Assembly: GCA_905183005.1 (NCBI GenBank)
Contig: CAJJDO010000133.1
Location: forward strand, 1 to 64,000
DNA from: Paramecium pentaurelia
Lineage: Eukaryota; Ciliophora; Oligohymenophorea; Peniculida; Parameciidae
Length of the DNA stretch: 64,000 nucleotides
Direction: 5' to 3'
Position numbers and translations under genes: made by a program. Position 1 is the stretch's first letter; each line of letters opens with the position of its first letter. Below, in pieces: positions 48,632 to 61,752 of the stretch. The notes beneath the pieces were generated by a model. That model ran no database searches. It saw nothing but the letters and a program-made list of their open reading frames with translations, and had not been told where the DNA came from.

Positions 48632-51036
48632 ATGGGATCTGATGATCAGATTTTGAAAGCATTATATAAATTGGCAATTCAAAAGCCATTTAGATAGGTT
48701 GTTCAAGATTTTGGTCGACCAACTCTTGCACAAGTGCATTTTAGAAAATTAATTAGATCAATTGACCCTTCAATTACAATAACAGATTGTGATAGATTTT
48801 ATTAGAAAGCTTTGATTGATTATAAAAGTTTAGTTGGATTGACAGTAGAAATCCTAGAGAAATTAACAGAAAATTAAGAAAAGATTGAACTAGTATTATC
48901 TAAATAAGACTTATAAACAATTACAATAATAATTCAAAATTATCGAGCCAAAAGACTTGATATAGAAAGAGTATTCAAATTCTTTGATAAAAACAGAGAT
49001 CTAGCATTAGAAGAAAGAGAATCAAAAGAACTTATTGAATTTTTCCACACTTCAATTACACCTTAAGAATATCAATCACTTAAAAAATAAATTGGAAATT
49101 TAAAATTCTCATGTGATCATTTAAGATAATTGTTTCAACAATGGGAATAAATAGTAGATAATTAAAATAAAAATCCATAATAAGAATAAGTTAAATATAC
49201 TATAAGATAATAAATGGAAGAAAAACAATAATAAGATGAACCAGTTTAAGCCCCTGTACCTGTTGAAGATGTTGAATAATAAGAAGTAAAAGATGATGAA
49301 GTTGATTTTGCTGATTTCTTAAATATTGATTTACATATTACAGGTGCAAAAGAATTAGTAAAAATAAGAGAGGAATTAAGAAAATCAAAATAAGTATTTG
49401 TTGATAAAGAGTTTCCAGCATCAGTAAGAAGTTTAGGAATGAAATTTTGTTAATTGTCATGGAAAAGAATGAGTGACATTTTTTAAACTAATCTAAAAAT
49501 GTTTAATGTAGATGATTCATAAGAAAGTAGAGTTGGATTAGGAAAATGGATCTCTCATAGAGATATTAAATAAGGAATTCTTGGAGATTGTTACTTTTTA
49601 TCTTCAATAAGTACAATAGCATGTAGATGGTATTAAATAAATTATTTATCTAAGGCCTGAAGTAATTAAGGATCTATTCATAAGTTAAAGAGTAAATAAT
49701 GAAAAATTATATGCTGTTAGATTATGTTTAGATGGTGAATGGAAAGTTGTGATATTGGATGACTTTATTCCTGTTAATAGTTAGGGTAATCCAGCATTTT
49801 CTAAGAATGCAGGTTCAGAAATGTGGGTTGCATTATTAGAAAAAGCTTGGGCTAAAATGAATATAGATTACACTGATATAGAAGGTGGTGATCCTAGGGA
49901 AGTTATTAAAAGTATAACAGGTGGTCCCACTTGGATTGTATTTACTAATGCAGCTGATTTCAAATAATAATTACAAAAATGTTCAGATATGAAATGTGTT
50001 ATGACAAGTGGTACATTTGGATCAAATCCTAATTACACTAATTATGGTTTAGAACCTGGACATGCTTATTCATTATTAAAAGTATATAATGTGACACATC
50101 CTACAAAAGGAGAAGTTACTCTTTTAAAAATTAGAAATCCATGGGGAAATAAAGAATGGAATGGTGATTGGAGTGATGGAAGTTCATTATGGACAGAAGA
50201 TTTGAAATAATAAGTCAAATTTGGTAAGAAAGAGGATGATGGAATCTTTTTTATGGAAATCAAAGATTTTTAAAGATACTTCTAAGCAATTTTTGTTGGT
50301 TATTTTAGAAAGGAATATTTATACAATTCTATTAAATAAATGGCTAAAAAGACTAAGACTATTCAATATGATATTGATATTCAAAATGATGGAGAATACT
50401 ATTTCACAGTTCATCAAGAGGCATTGAGAAGATATAAATTGAATAAAGATATTAAATATGAATATTCATATGTTCGAATTTTATTAGCTAAAACTACAGG
50501 TAAAGGAGAATATTAATTCATTGATTAAAAGTAATAAAAAGATATTGAAGTTCATTTAGGAGGTTAATTGACAAAAGGTAAATATTCAGTTTAAATTAAA
50601 ATTAAATGGGCTGTTCCAACTTGGAATGAACATGAATATTAATTTAGTGTTTATGGATCAGAATTTTTGAGACCAAAATAAGTTCCAAGAGATGCTGAAT
50701 TAAGAAAAGCAGTTATGTTATAAGTAGCTAGAGAAAACAAAAACTTATAACAATTAACCACTGGATTATTTTGTGCTATGGAAACAGTTGTTTCTAAAGG
50801 GTATTATATTTTTGTATATTCATTTTAGATTAGGCTATTTTTATTATAAGAATACTTCATAAAAAACATTCAAATTAAAGAACACATTAACTAATAAGTA
50901 AGGTGTTAAATTCTTAAAGCCTGAAATTGGAGATAACTATTTATTAGAGTTGGCTCCAGGAGAAGATAAAATTGTACTCTGCAGTCTAGATCCAAGTGGT
51001 GTTGCTTTCACACCAAAGCATCAATTGGTCTAATGA
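48632..51036 (+). CDS. Calpain-type cysteine protease
   Basis: The product is 783 aa. Introns at 49630-49654 (25 nt, AAG acceptor) and 50801-50828 (28 nt) restore the frame exactly. The N-terminal about 220 residues are helical with an EF-hand-like stretch (RVFKFFDKNRDLALEERESK), then a Gln/Glu-rich linker. The C2-type protease core has the catalytic Cys in QGILGDCYFLSSIS, His in GLEPGHAYSLLKVYN and Asn in IRNPWGNKEWNGDW; all three are intact. The two beta-sandwich segments after it (WTEDLKQQVKFGKKEDDGIF; YYFTVHQEALRRYKL) resemble the C2-like domains of calpains. Calpains cleave substrates in a calcium-dependent, regulatory manner in the cytosol. Ends 77 bp from the convergent 181-aa gene. 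Confidence 0.92.
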
Positions 51037-51113
51037 AATCATTAAAATTAAGTAAAATAAAATATATTATTCTGGTTTTTAAATATTGTAAATTATAATC
51101 AAATTATTTACTT

Positions 51114-51712
51114 TCATAAATCTAAATTCTTTAAAAATTATTTTGGATGATGCCAACCTGCTATCCATGTTAATGATTTCTAAAAAATGCTATTACTTTA
51201 ATACTTCTATTTGTTTTCTTAATTGTCCATGTTAATCTGGATTTATTATATAAGTTAATTGATTTTCTTGATCAGGATTTTCTTTAAATATTAGTTTGAA
51301 ATGGCTATCATACAATTTACCTAATAATTATTTTTATTGATTTTCTATATAATTCATAATCAATCAATCTACATAAAGCAAATTATTATCCTGGTAACAA
51401 ATTTGGATATAGCAATTATGATAATTCTTCATAATTCATACCAAAACTTCCCCATCTTTTAATTTTCAAAGAATCATCAATTTATTCTATTTCTGTAGAC
51501 AATCTCAATTATAAGGCGAATTTTGTTTTTGAATACTTGCTAAATGACATCATAGAATTTTAATCTGTTATTGCAAATGTAGGCTCTAATTCATTTTTAA
51601 CTCTTACATTGACTAAGTAAAATTATAGTACACTACTATCTAATACTAATGAAGTCACCATTGTATAAACAGGAAGAGATTCATAAGTAAAATATGAAAA
51701 TTTTTTAATCAT
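51114..51712 (-). CDS. Hypothetical protein, 181 aa
   Basis: The frame starts MIKKFSYFTYESLPVYTMVT. Introns of 28 nt and 25 nt give exactly 181 codons, ending ...GWHHPKQFLKNLDL and TGA 51114-51116. Without the second intron the frame would run far into the calpain antisense strand, which supports the splice. The sequence is globular (LKIKRWGSFGMNYEELSQLL; QLTYIINPDQHGQLRKQIEK) without membrane spans. No family is recognised. Confidence 0.6.
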
Positions 51713-51972
51713 AAATAATTATTGTATAAATTAATTACCTCTAATATAATATAGTATTGATTTTTAATGAAGTTAAATTCTTGATAATTTCCCTATAATT
51801 ATGTTATACTACTAACTATAAATTCTCTAAGATTTATTAACTTTTACTTTAAAATACTTTTTTTAATTAAAAGTAATCATTAATCTTTATATATAATAGT
51901 AAATTAAGGCATAACATAAATATTATTTGAGAATTACTTAGATTTATAATTTCTATTTTTAATTTATGAATA

Positions 51973-53933
51973 TCATTCTAAGTCATCATCAATTTCATCT
52001 TATGGTTCAGATCCAATTTCTGGTAGATTATGTTCAGATTCCCATTCTTCTATCCATTTCTATTCATCAAATTCTTCACCTTCCTCTCCTTAAAAGTTTG
52101 TTTTTGCTGCTTATAAATCTATTTCTTTTTATTCCTATTATTATTTGATTAATGTTATACTAATAACTAGGCTAATTATTCTTTTGCAGCTTACAATTAC
52201 ACTCTCTTTTCCTGCAATATTTCCTTTCTAATTGCAACATCCTCTCTTCTTAACTTACAATACAAAGTGAGAAATCTTTGTAAATATCCTAAAGCCCAAT
52301 TGTAATTCATAACTTTTTCTTCATCATATATATCTATCAATCTTTCTAATCTAAATATTGTAGCATGTTAAAGTGGAGCTTCTTTTGGTCCTCTATGATT
52401 AATGAGTGCTAATTTTGCTAAAAATCTATAATCTATATAGGAAGCCACAATCTTCCAATTCAATTTGTTTTCTTATGTGATTTCTTCTTTTTTATACCCT
52501 AATAAATAGAATAAAGCTTTAATAATATTAGGGAATTTGATAACTCTTCTATTTGTTAAACTAAGAACAGTGGAGGCAAAATCTTTGGCTGTAAATTGTT
52601 ACTTAAGAAAATCGAATTTGATACACTCTATTTCATAATTATAATCTCTTTCATTTGTTTACTTTAATTCTTCTAAATTAGCAGCTTATTATTCTACAAA
52701 TTAATTTTCTTAATCTAAATAATTCTCTTCCAATTTTTCAGGAATAGTATTTTAATATTCAATTTATTAATTAATATCTTCTGATAATAATGACATCTCT
52801 TTCTCTTAATAACTTTATCCAAATTATTGAATCATATCATATAATTAATTACGTTCTTCCTATGACAATTTTCTATCTTACCCTAAAGTATCACCACATA
52901 CAATATATTATTATTAGATGCCTAAAAAAGGTTATTCTACTAGTTGTGGTAATGAAGATAAATAATTTTAGTATTCATCTTCCAATTATTATTTTTATTC
53001 TTCATTTTCTGCATTTTATAATTATTCTTTATGTTCTAATTCTTTTGCTTTTATTTCTTACTTTTGAGTTTCTACTTCAGAATTGTACTTTATCCTATTT
53101 ATTAAACCTGCATCAAAGGCATCCTAATATAATATAAATTTTATTACTTCAAAGAGAGAAGTTTCAAAATTCATAGGAATAGCAAAATAGCATCCCAATT
53201 TTGGAAATCTATGAAAATAAACTTTTGGTTCTTTGATAACATCAGGTATGTAGCAACCTTAATATACTTCTGGAGCTTTGCCTTCTTCAACAGGAGGAGG
53301 TGGTTTAAGTACTTCATATGTTAGAATTGCTTATTCAGTTAAGTTTTAATTGAGAAGAAATTTGTGATTTGAAGAGGTTCCTACATATTTCAATAGTTTA
53401 GGTGCTTTTTGATTTATAAATGCATTTTCATCATCTACTAAGTCAATATCAACTTCTTATTTTTGATGGGTGAAATAACAGATATAAATACCAGATAAAT
53501 TCTAAATTGAAATAATATATGAGATTCTTACAAATTTCTTCATTAAAAAATCTGGAAACTCCTATATAATCAATTCTTAATGATATGGATGATTTCTTAG
53601 ATATTCAATGTAATTTAGTTCTTATTCCATTGTTTATTATTTGAATTAAAGTAATTCTTCTAATTTTTGCTACTCTTACTTTTGCTATTGGATAAAATTC
53701 TAAATGTTTTATTCTTTCTTTTAGAGCTATTAACTATTAAGTGAAGATTATCATACATCATCATAGAAGTGATTTTTCTGAGTGGAAGTTTTACAATATT
53801 ATAATAACCATTTAGCTAAAAATTCAATAGGTTTTTCAGGTTGTGTATTGTAAAGCACTGTCAATCCATTGGCAATGACTCCTCCAATACTTTCTTAATG
53901 TAAATAATCTAAATCAATAGGAGATAATTGCAT
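51973..53933 (-). CDS. Dpy-30-motif protein, radial-spoke RSP2-like
   Basis: The product is 626 aa; introns of 30, 24 and 26 nt restore one frame. The N-terminus is a Dpy-30 dimerisation motif, ESIGGVIANGLTVLYNTQPE followed by KPIEFLAKWLLQYC. A Gln-rich coiled coil follows, then a GAF-like domain (FVRISYIISIQNLSGIYICY; RFPKLGCYFAIPMNFETSLF) and a helical region (LSLTNRRVIKFPNIIKALFY), ending in an acidic tail (EPQDEIDDDLE). Dpy-30 plus GAF-like domains is the layout of radial-spoke protein 2 in motile axonemes, hence the call; the second half was not matched to a family. The start is the first ATG of the frame. Confidence 0.65.
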
Positions 53934-54099
53934 AATTTATTTATATATATATAAATAATGTATAATTTATTAAATCAAGTGAAATAATTATGAATTATAA
54001 TTAATGTAAAATCACAAATGCAGATTCTGTACACATAAATGTTAATGCTTGTATGCATCTATTGATCAGATATCAAAAAAGGGAAATCTTATTTAAACA

Positions 54100-55297
54100 A
54101 TGAATATCAGTCTCTACTATAAACATGGACAGAGCTAAAATTATTTTTTTTCTCGACATATCAACTAAATAATAAGAAAGGAAAAGCATACTATCTATAC
54201 AAGAGTGGAAGATTACAAAATATTAGACAATTAAGAAGAATATCTTAGACAGTTCTATCATTTCCCTAATTGTTAACATCAATTAAAATAACTAATACAA
54301 TATTATAAAGTAAACATATCTAATTACTTATAAGTTTAGCATTGATCATCCTATGCTATACTTTCTAGAATTAAAAGCAATTATTGTAAAATACATAAGT
54401 AGTAGATCTTAGGTTGAATATCAGTGGGCAATTAATTAAATAGAAATTGAGGCTAATAAGGAAGGTGGTGTGAGTCCGAAAAAAAGTAAAAAGAAAAGTA
54501 CTCCATTGGTTAAATAAGAATTGTCATGTTTTTTGAAAGAATTAAATGATACACAAAAATCTACTACAATGTTATAATTGCTTAAAAATGTTGAGGCTGA
54601 CAGAACACTTGAGAAAGATTTGTAAAAATAATTTACTCAATCTCTTGTTGAATAAGATTTAACTAAAGCTATGCAATTTTCGACTTTTCTATAACAAAAA
54701 GAATTGCAAAAATAAAAAGAATCTATAATCAAAGAAACTAATACTAATTCAAGGACAGTGTATGTTGGAAATATAAAAAAACAATTAAATCTATAAATAG
54801 GTACTCCAAGAAAAGCTAGTAATGTAATTACTAATAATTTTAGTACTGGATGTAGTACTCATGCTCATTCAAATATGAACACTAATTAAAATAATGGAGG
54901 AATATCCAATAATTCTAATCATAGAATTGTTGTTCCAAATTTTCATTTTTTTAATCATAATATAAATCCTTCAACTCAAACTTCGAATAATCAAAACACT
55001 GTTAATCATAATTTTATAACTAAAACAAGTATTGTCAATAGTTCTAATGGCAATGTTTTGAAACCTTAAACAATTTATAAAATGTAGCCTTTAAGATTAA
55101 TGGAAGTTCCAAAATTAAAAATTAAATTAAATCATTAAGATCCAAAATCTGAAAGAAAATATGATAGAATTCGAGAAAATAGAATTGATTGCTTAACTTA
55201 AAGAATCAAAACTTAATTAGATGAATCAAACACTGCAAGAGGTAGTGTTAATCCTAAAGCTATAGTAATCAAAAGAAGATAAAATTTTTAGCATTGA
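54100..55297 (+). CDS. Hypothetical Asn/Ser-rich protein with coiled segments
   Basis: The frame gives 390 aa with one 25-nt intron (about 54312-54336, AAG acceptor). The first exon (YKILDNQEEYLRQFYHFPNC) and the second (FSIDHPMLYFLELKAIIVKY) look protein-like. A Lys-rich helical part (KEGGVSPKKSKKKS; LNDTQKSTTMLQLLKNVEAD) and a long Asn/Ser/Thr-rich low-complexity region follow, then a basic end (DPKSERKYDRIRENRIDCLT). The ATG at 54100 is the most upstream in frame; translation could begin later. It lies 46 bp upstream of SF-assemblin on the same strand. No family is recognised. Confidence 0.55.
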
Positions 55298-55343
55298 TAA
55301 ATATTTTACTTGTTATTCTTGTCAAAATTTATTAATTTAATTT

Positions 55344-56220
55344 ATGTAATAAACATAAGCTAATTTATAAGCAACAGGTCCTTTAACTTAAAAACCTTAT
55401 AAATAATTGCCAAAAGATAATGAAAAACTCACTCTACTTGAAAAGTAGATGGGAGATTTAGCAAATGATTTTGAAGATATGAAAAGAAATAGAGAAGAAG
55501 CAAAAAAATAACTGGAAGCTAAATTTCTTGATGTACATAGGTTATTCTAATTTCTATTCTTAGAAAAATTCAAAATACTAGAGAATTCATCACTTAGGAA
55601 GGTGAAAGAATAAATAATACTTTAATTGCTTATGATTCAAAATTTACTTAAGTGTTGAATTAAACAAATTAGAAATTGTAAACTTAACATGAAACATTTG
55701 CAAATTAAACAGATTAAAGAATTGTAGATGCAAATGGTTATCTTAGAGATCTAACTCAAAAATTAGAAGAAGAAAAATAAGAAAGAATGAGATAATCTGA
55801 TGAAAACCTTAGAGAAATTAGAAAATAATTAACTAGTATAATTAATTACCAATCTTAGCTTTATTTGAACATTATGAAACAGAAAAAAATACAAGAGTTG
55901 AAAGAGAAAAAGAAATCTTAAGAAAATTAGATGATGAAGCATATTAATTAAATGAAAAATTGAGTAATGAAAAATCAGAGAGAATTCTTTAAAGTAAAGA
56001 ATTAAGAGATCATACTGATTAAGAAATATAAAGATAAAGAAAGAATAATCAAGATTTCCATGTCAAAACTATTGATGAATTTAATCATGTAGCTTACAAT
56101 TTGAAAGAAGAAATGAATTAAAGATTTAATCAGCAAAATTAAATTATAGATAATTTAAGTAGTGTCATTAAGACAATCTAAGACACATTAAAAATTATAG
56201 GTAAAGGTGTTAATGATTGA
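55344..56220 (+). CDS. SF-assemblin/beta-giardin-type striated fibre protein
   Basis: The product is 276 aa, the normal size for the family, after two 23-nt introns (the first begins GTT). A short non-helical head (MQQTQANLQATGPLTQKPYK) is followed by an almost continuous coiled-coil rod: EKQMGDLANDFEDMKRNREE, REFITQEGERINNTLIAYDS, LTQKLEEEKQERMRQSDENL, VEREKEILRKLDDEAYQLNE and VAYNLKEEMNQRFNQQNQII. SF-assemblins build the striated rootlets attached to basal bodies; ciliates use them in kinetodesmal fibres. It ends at TGA 56218-56220, 53 bp from the convergent B-box gene. Confidence 0.9.
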
Positions 56221-56273
56221 ATTTAATAAACATATATTTCATATATTAAAAAGACTTAATTTTATAAAGTCAT

Positions 56274-57383
56274 TCATTATTATCTTGGATCAATTATTAA
56301 ATAAGGTACTAAACCTGCACGAAAAGTTGATATCACTTATGGAAATTCTTCAGATCTTTTTATTTTAGGATTGTCATTAAAATCTTAAGTTTGAAATGCT
56401 ATAAATGGATTTATTGAAGCAGCAATACTAAAATAATGACTATACAAGACTTTGCTTGGCCAAATTGCAATAGAATATTCTGTAAATTCCTTTATAGCAA
56501 TTGGTTTACTGAACATTAATTCATAACAATCATTTACTATCTTCAATTTACTATGTCTCAATGTATATTTTTCTAAATGAATTGGTTATTTAGTTAAATT
56601 TTTTTTATTATAAATACCAACATTGATAACTGCTGATTTTTTTTGGTAATTATTGGTATTACTTTTAAATAAGCATGGTTACAAAAATCCTATTATTTTC
56701 AAGTCCCTTAAAGATGAAAATATACAACAAAATACTGTTGATGAAGTCATTTTCCAAGCCCAATCTTATGTACTCAATTATTACAATCTTGCTACTTCAA
56801 TCCTATCTACATTTAAATTAGGTTATTAAATAATCTATTATGTTTCTTGTTAATTTGATTGAGGAATATTCATTTTGAATATTTTTGATTATCTAGTTTT
56901 CTTAATCATATCTTATTAGATTTGGGCCTAACTTAAAATAACTGATTTAGAATGCTCTTTTTTTCTAGCATCGAATATTGTAACATTAGGACTTTAATCT
57001 AAATCTTATCCTTTTAATGCATTGATTATGTGCTACAATCTATTTTTTATTTTGTTTTTTAATGTATTTTAAATATTTGAGATTTCACTCAGTTATTTAT
57101 CAAATTATTCTAAATTCTAAGCAGTTGCTTAAGGTTATTTTATTTATTAAAGATGTTAGCTCAATTCTTATTCCATTTTTGTCATTAAATCATTTATAAT
57201 GCATTTAAAACTTTAGAAGGTTTAGACCAGTTCTTTTATATTGTAACCCTCTAATAAATTTTGTACAGCAGTTTTATCATGTTCATGTTCACATTCTGCA
57301 CACAAACATCTCATTTCACAATGTTGGTCATTACAATAATATACAATATCTTTTTTATGATCTGTACATTGAAAGGATTTCAT
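56274..57383 (-). CDS. B-box zinc-finger protein with PHR-like C-terminal domain
   Basis: An intronless frame of 369 aa. The N-terminus is a B-box: C/H ligands in MKSFQCTDHKKDIVYYCNDQ and HCEMRCLCAECEHEHDKT. A Gln-rich coiled coil spans about 60-180. The C-terminal about 150 residues resemble a PHR/beta-sandwich domain: IIGFLQPCLFKSN, SAVINVGIYNKKNLTKQPIH, IVNDCYELMFSKPIAIKEFT and FRAGLVPYLIIDP. The layout resembles TRIM-like proteins without a RING. A role as adaptor is inferred. Confidence 0.75.
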
Positions 57384-58016
57384 TTCTATAAAGTAAATAT
57401 TAATATTAATATTAAAAAAACAGACTTTGAGAATGAATTTTAAATTAAGTTTTAATATCCTCCCCTTAATAGTATTATATTTAAAATAAAGAATAAAAAC
57501 TTAAAGAGACATACCATTAATAATTAATTATCTATTGGAATATTAAAATTCTTAAGTTTAAAAGATGATATATAAAATTTCATTTTAATCTAAAGTCTAT
57601 TATTTAATATAAATTATAATAATTTTTGTAAAGTATTCCCTTCCATGTTAAAATTAATTTAATATTGTTTTAATTAAAATAAATATAAAATAATTAATTA
57701 TTCATTTTTAATACTATTTTGATCTATGATATATACTTTATATCTATACAGCAATTTAAGATAGAGCTAATAAATAAAGATTATATCAACTTTTGGATTA
57801 TAAATATTTGATAACTTTTACTAAAATAAACTATAATTGTGAATTTTATAAATTTTTAGTATTTTTTTAGAGTATAATTTTATATAACAATTATTTAATA
57901 TAATATAAATTAATATGTTTAAAAACTAAACAATTTGATTCATTTACATCAATTGGAAGAGAGATTAAAACTCTTATAAAAATTATCGATAACAGAATAG
58001 TAAAATTTAAGAAATT
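57384..58016. other. AT-rich spacer
   Basis: 633 bp without a supported feature; likely upstream region of the B-box gene. Confidence 0.45.
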
Positions 58017-59008
58017 ATGTCTATTTAAATAATTCGAAATAGCTAATCGAAATAATATCAAAAGGATAATGAAGAAGGTGAATTTTAAATTAATATTTCA
58101 AATATAAATCAATTCAGAGAAATATTATATAAGTTACAAGATAACAATCTTTTACAAGTAGAGATATTGAAAAAAACACATTTTAAATTTTGTATTCGTA
58201 TTGTTTAAATTTAAACTTGTATTAAGAAGATTGATGTTAAAAAATGTTTAGTTTGCTTTTTATAAAATAGTTTATGAAAATAGAATTAATTAGAATATTT
58301 TAATTTGCAAATGGGAAGATAATAAAAATTTAATAATTTCAATTTAATATATATTCTTTTATTTCAAATACATTAAATTAAACTTTAAAATAATCACATA
58401 TGAAATATTAGAACAAATGAAGAAATCTGATCATATATAAATATTTATCTAAGATTATAATTATGAATGAAGATTATATGATAAATAAATTCTTGATAAA
58501 GTGATAAAGAATCTTAATTAATTTTTAAATGAGAATTAAAATTATTCAATAAAGTAAAGAACTTTAAGAAAATTAATAATTATTGATTTAGGAATATAAT
58601 TAATTATCTATTGAAAATTAAGAATTAAAATAAATGTATTATAAACAGAAATTATCATTCAAGAAATCAGAAACTACATAAAATTAATAAATAATTTTAA
58701 GGATGATAAGTATTTTAGTAGTAATCAAAATAACAAGATAAATTTTGTGATGAAATGAAGATTATTCTTCATAGTTCTTTGAAAATATAGAAGAATTAAC
58801 ATTTTAAATTAAGAATAATTATCAAAATGTAATAGGGATTTTAAAGAATTTTATAGTATGATATAGGTAAAAATTCAAATAATTACAATAGTTACTATGT
58901 TTTAAAGAAATAAATTAAAAAAGTTTAATGAAAAATTTTGTTATTCATTTTATTTATAATATATTTACTTAAACAATTAATTTAATCCTATAGATTCATT
59001 AATTAAAT
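58017..59008 (+). CDS. Possible coiled-coil protein, exon structure unresolved
   Basis: Protein-like stretches lie in several frames: MSIQIIRNSQSKQYQKDNEE from the ATG at 58017, NINQFREILYKLQDNNLLQV, KELQENQQLLIQEYNQLSIE and ENIEELTFQIKNNYQNVIGI. They would need several short introns to join, and I could not fix all borders. The pieces are Gln/Asn/Leu-rich helices. It could be a fast-evolving gene or a decaying one. The end coordinate is approximate. Confidence 0.3.
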
Positions 59009-59013
59009 TATTT

Positions 59014-59746
59014 ATGAACTAAGAGATCGTTGAAAGTTTTTCATTACTATTAGCATACACCATTCTAATTAGTGTAGGGTACTCTTGGTAAAAATATTTA
59101 TAAAAACTTGAATAATAAAAATAAACACCAAAAGAAATAGAATCCATCAATAATAGAGGTTAGGATGATAATTAAGAAGATAAGCAAGACAGTAATATTA
59201 CCAAAATTAGTCTAAAAAAATAAGAGTAAGTTGGTTTACTTGAGCTTTATCTATTTAGCAACAAATAATTCAAATAGAATAAACAAAGTTTTTATTAATA
59301 ATTAAATTCTAGATTCTGATTTAATTAAGATTGGATAATACCTATTATATATTTCTAATAATCTAATGATTATTTCAATCATGAATGCCTATTATGGTAT
59401 AGAGGACTTTAATAAATCATCTTGGGTTCTGGGTTTATTAATTGTTCCAATCTATAATTTAATATAATTAATCATTTTCTTGTGTGCATATTTATTAGCT
59501 TAAAGAATTCTTAAGAAAAAATTGATTGAGAATATTGACTCAATATTCATACTAGTTGGTTATTTTTATTTTATTTTGGGAAATTTAATCATTGTTTCAT
59601 CTATTAATGGAGATGATTATTTGTTTGATAAAGCTTTATCAATTTGTGGAATTCAATATATATTAGAAATAGTTCTTTATAAATTAAATGAAAAAGTAGA
59701 TCTAGATGTAGTATCAAAATTAGATAATCTGTTGAAAAAACTTTGA
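59014..59746 (+). CDS. Multi-span membrane protein, 237 aa
   Basis: Start MNQEIVESFSLLLAYTILIS gives an early membrane helix, then a polar Gln/Asn/Lys loop (KEIESINNRGQDDNQEDKQD), then at least three helices (GLLIVPIYNLIQLIIFLCAY; FILVGYFYFILGNLIIVSSI; ICGIQYILEIVLYKL), ending KLDNLLKKL and TGA 59744-59746. The two halves are joined by removing a 19-nt stretch (GTA...GAG), very short for an intron, which yields exactly 238 codons; this junction is provisional. No family is recognised. Confidence 0.5.
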
Positions 59747-60223
59747 TATATAATAATTAAATATTCAATTTATATTTTTATAATTTATCTATAGTCTTAT
59801 AATCATTAAAAAAAATAGATCAATATCTTTTTGATTAAAATTTATGATAATTATTTTTTATATATAATTATCAATAATATTTTATTTTTATTTTCTGATT
59901 TATTATTTATCATTTAATTATTTGTGTATTAATTAATATTTATGATACCATTTAGATTTTCTAAAATTGATTTTAAGTTATCCTATTTTAATTTTAAATT
60001 TTCTTAAAGTATATCTATCATCATCGTTTTTCTTTATTTATTTTAAATTTTTTATAATAAATTAAAATTTTATTCATCATCTAAATCTGATAATGATTGT
60101 TTATTTGCAACCATACTAAATGTTTAATAAAATATCTGTAGATAATAATAATATAATAATAGACATTATTTTATTATATTTATGAATATAGATTTCATTA
60201 ATCATAATAAGTTGATCAATGAT
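59747..60223. other. AT-rich convergent spacer
   Basis: 477 bp, very AT-rich, no coding signal on either strand. Confidence 0.5.
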
Positions 60224-61752
60224 TCAAATGGCTTTTGTTGAGCTCATACTTTGGTAAATGCTATTTTTTACATTTATCTTAAAATTCCGATTTCTTTACT
60301 TATTTTAAGTTTTTGCACTATTTCCTCCAGAATTGCATGATTTAGGAGAAGAAAAGAGTTAGCTATCCATGCTTCTTACTCTATTAGGTAAACAATGTAG
60401 AGTGTTTAAACCTATACTTTTATATTTAGGATTTTTAAGAATTTATGGAGAATTAGATGGAGTCTGATAAATAGATGTACTTCTTGGACTATAGCTTGAA
60501 ACTGTTTGATCTTAGAGAATACGTTTTCTTTTAATTATTATTGTCATTCTATTGAATTTCTTAAAAAGTGGATTAAATTTAGCATCATTTATAGTGCATC
60601 TTTTAATTGGATCAGCTTCTAACATCTATTAAAGTAAGGCCTTTGCTTATGGTGATGCATTAATTTCTGAATAGTCAATAAAACCTTTTTAATTATTAAT
60701 TAAAGTTTCTTGATAATCTTATACAATAAAGGGTGATCTTCCAAAACTCAACATTTAATAAAAGATTAAACCAGCACTATAGGAATCAATTTTATAATCA
60801 TAGGGTTTATCATTTAATATCTCTGGTGCCATATTACCTGGAGTACCACATCTTTGATATTAATATAATCCTTCTGAGTTATAATAATCAGCTAAACCAA
60901 AATCTGAAATCAAAATATCATCCAGATTTGGTTTTCGAAATAAGATGTTTTCTGGTTTGATATCTCTATGTATAATACCCTTAGAATGAATATTTGATAA
61001 TGCATCTATTATTTTATACATTCCTCTTAAAATCTCTTCTTCTGAAAATGGTGTATTGGAAATCACATCATCTAAACTTCCATACATAAAGAGCTCTGTT
61101 ATAAGAAAAATATATTTTTAAGTTTCAAAAGTTTCCAGAAGTGAAATTACATTAGGGTGATCCATTTTTCTTAGAATATCAATTTCTTTAATAATACACT
61201 CTAAGTCGAATTTTTCTGAGGACTTATCATATATCTTAGCTGCAAAATCTTTGTTATCAGACTTTCGAGTAACTTTGTAAACCTAATTGCTAATTTTTAA
61301 TTTAAATACATCAGCATAACTTCCACATCCAATTTTATTATTGATTATATATAATTCATTAATTTTTCTTTGAATACAAAACTTCTTCAAATCCTTAAAC
61401 CATGCATCCACATATCCAAAGAATTGAATTATTTATTAATTAATTGTGATTCTTAAACCTTGTCCAACATGTTGAATCTCGATTAACTCAATTATAGCAT
61501 TACTGACATCACACCATACATATAGACCCTAGGATAAATTTAAGTTTGAGTTACATTTTTTTTTTGTTTTCTAATTATTGAACCAGCTTTTTATAGAGGT
61601 TTATTCAAATAAGTTAGTTTTTTATTCGAGAAAAAGAGAAAATAATCTTCTTTAAAATTTTCTTTTGTTATTTAAATATCATTGTAATTCCAAAACTAAG
61701 AATTGGGTGTAGTAAAAATTGAACTAGTAATCGAAATTGGTTTTGATTTCAT
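60224..61752 (-). CDS. Serine/threonine protein kinase, CAMK-like
   Basis: The product is 500 aa with one 26-nt intron near the N-terminus; a further 23-nt intron near the end (stop then at 60216) is possible. The N-terminal about 110 residues may form a PH-like domain (FKEDYFLFFSNKKLTYLNKP; IEIQHVGQGLRITI). The kinase domain has IGCGSYADVFKLK, FAAKIYDKSS, MDHPNVISLLETFE, IIHRDIKPENILF, ISDFGLADYY and CGTPGNMAPEI; all catalytic motifs are intact. A basic Ser-rich tail follows (SSYSPRSTSIYQTPSNSP). The PH-plus-kinase layout and motif style occur in a large Paramecium kinase group. Substrates are unknown. Confidence 0.87.

Noticed and set aside
52790..53137. 115-codon plus-strand hydrophobic frame
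   Set aside because: Antisense of the Dpy-30/RSP2-like gene, whose frame is spliced, full-length and carries recognisable domains.
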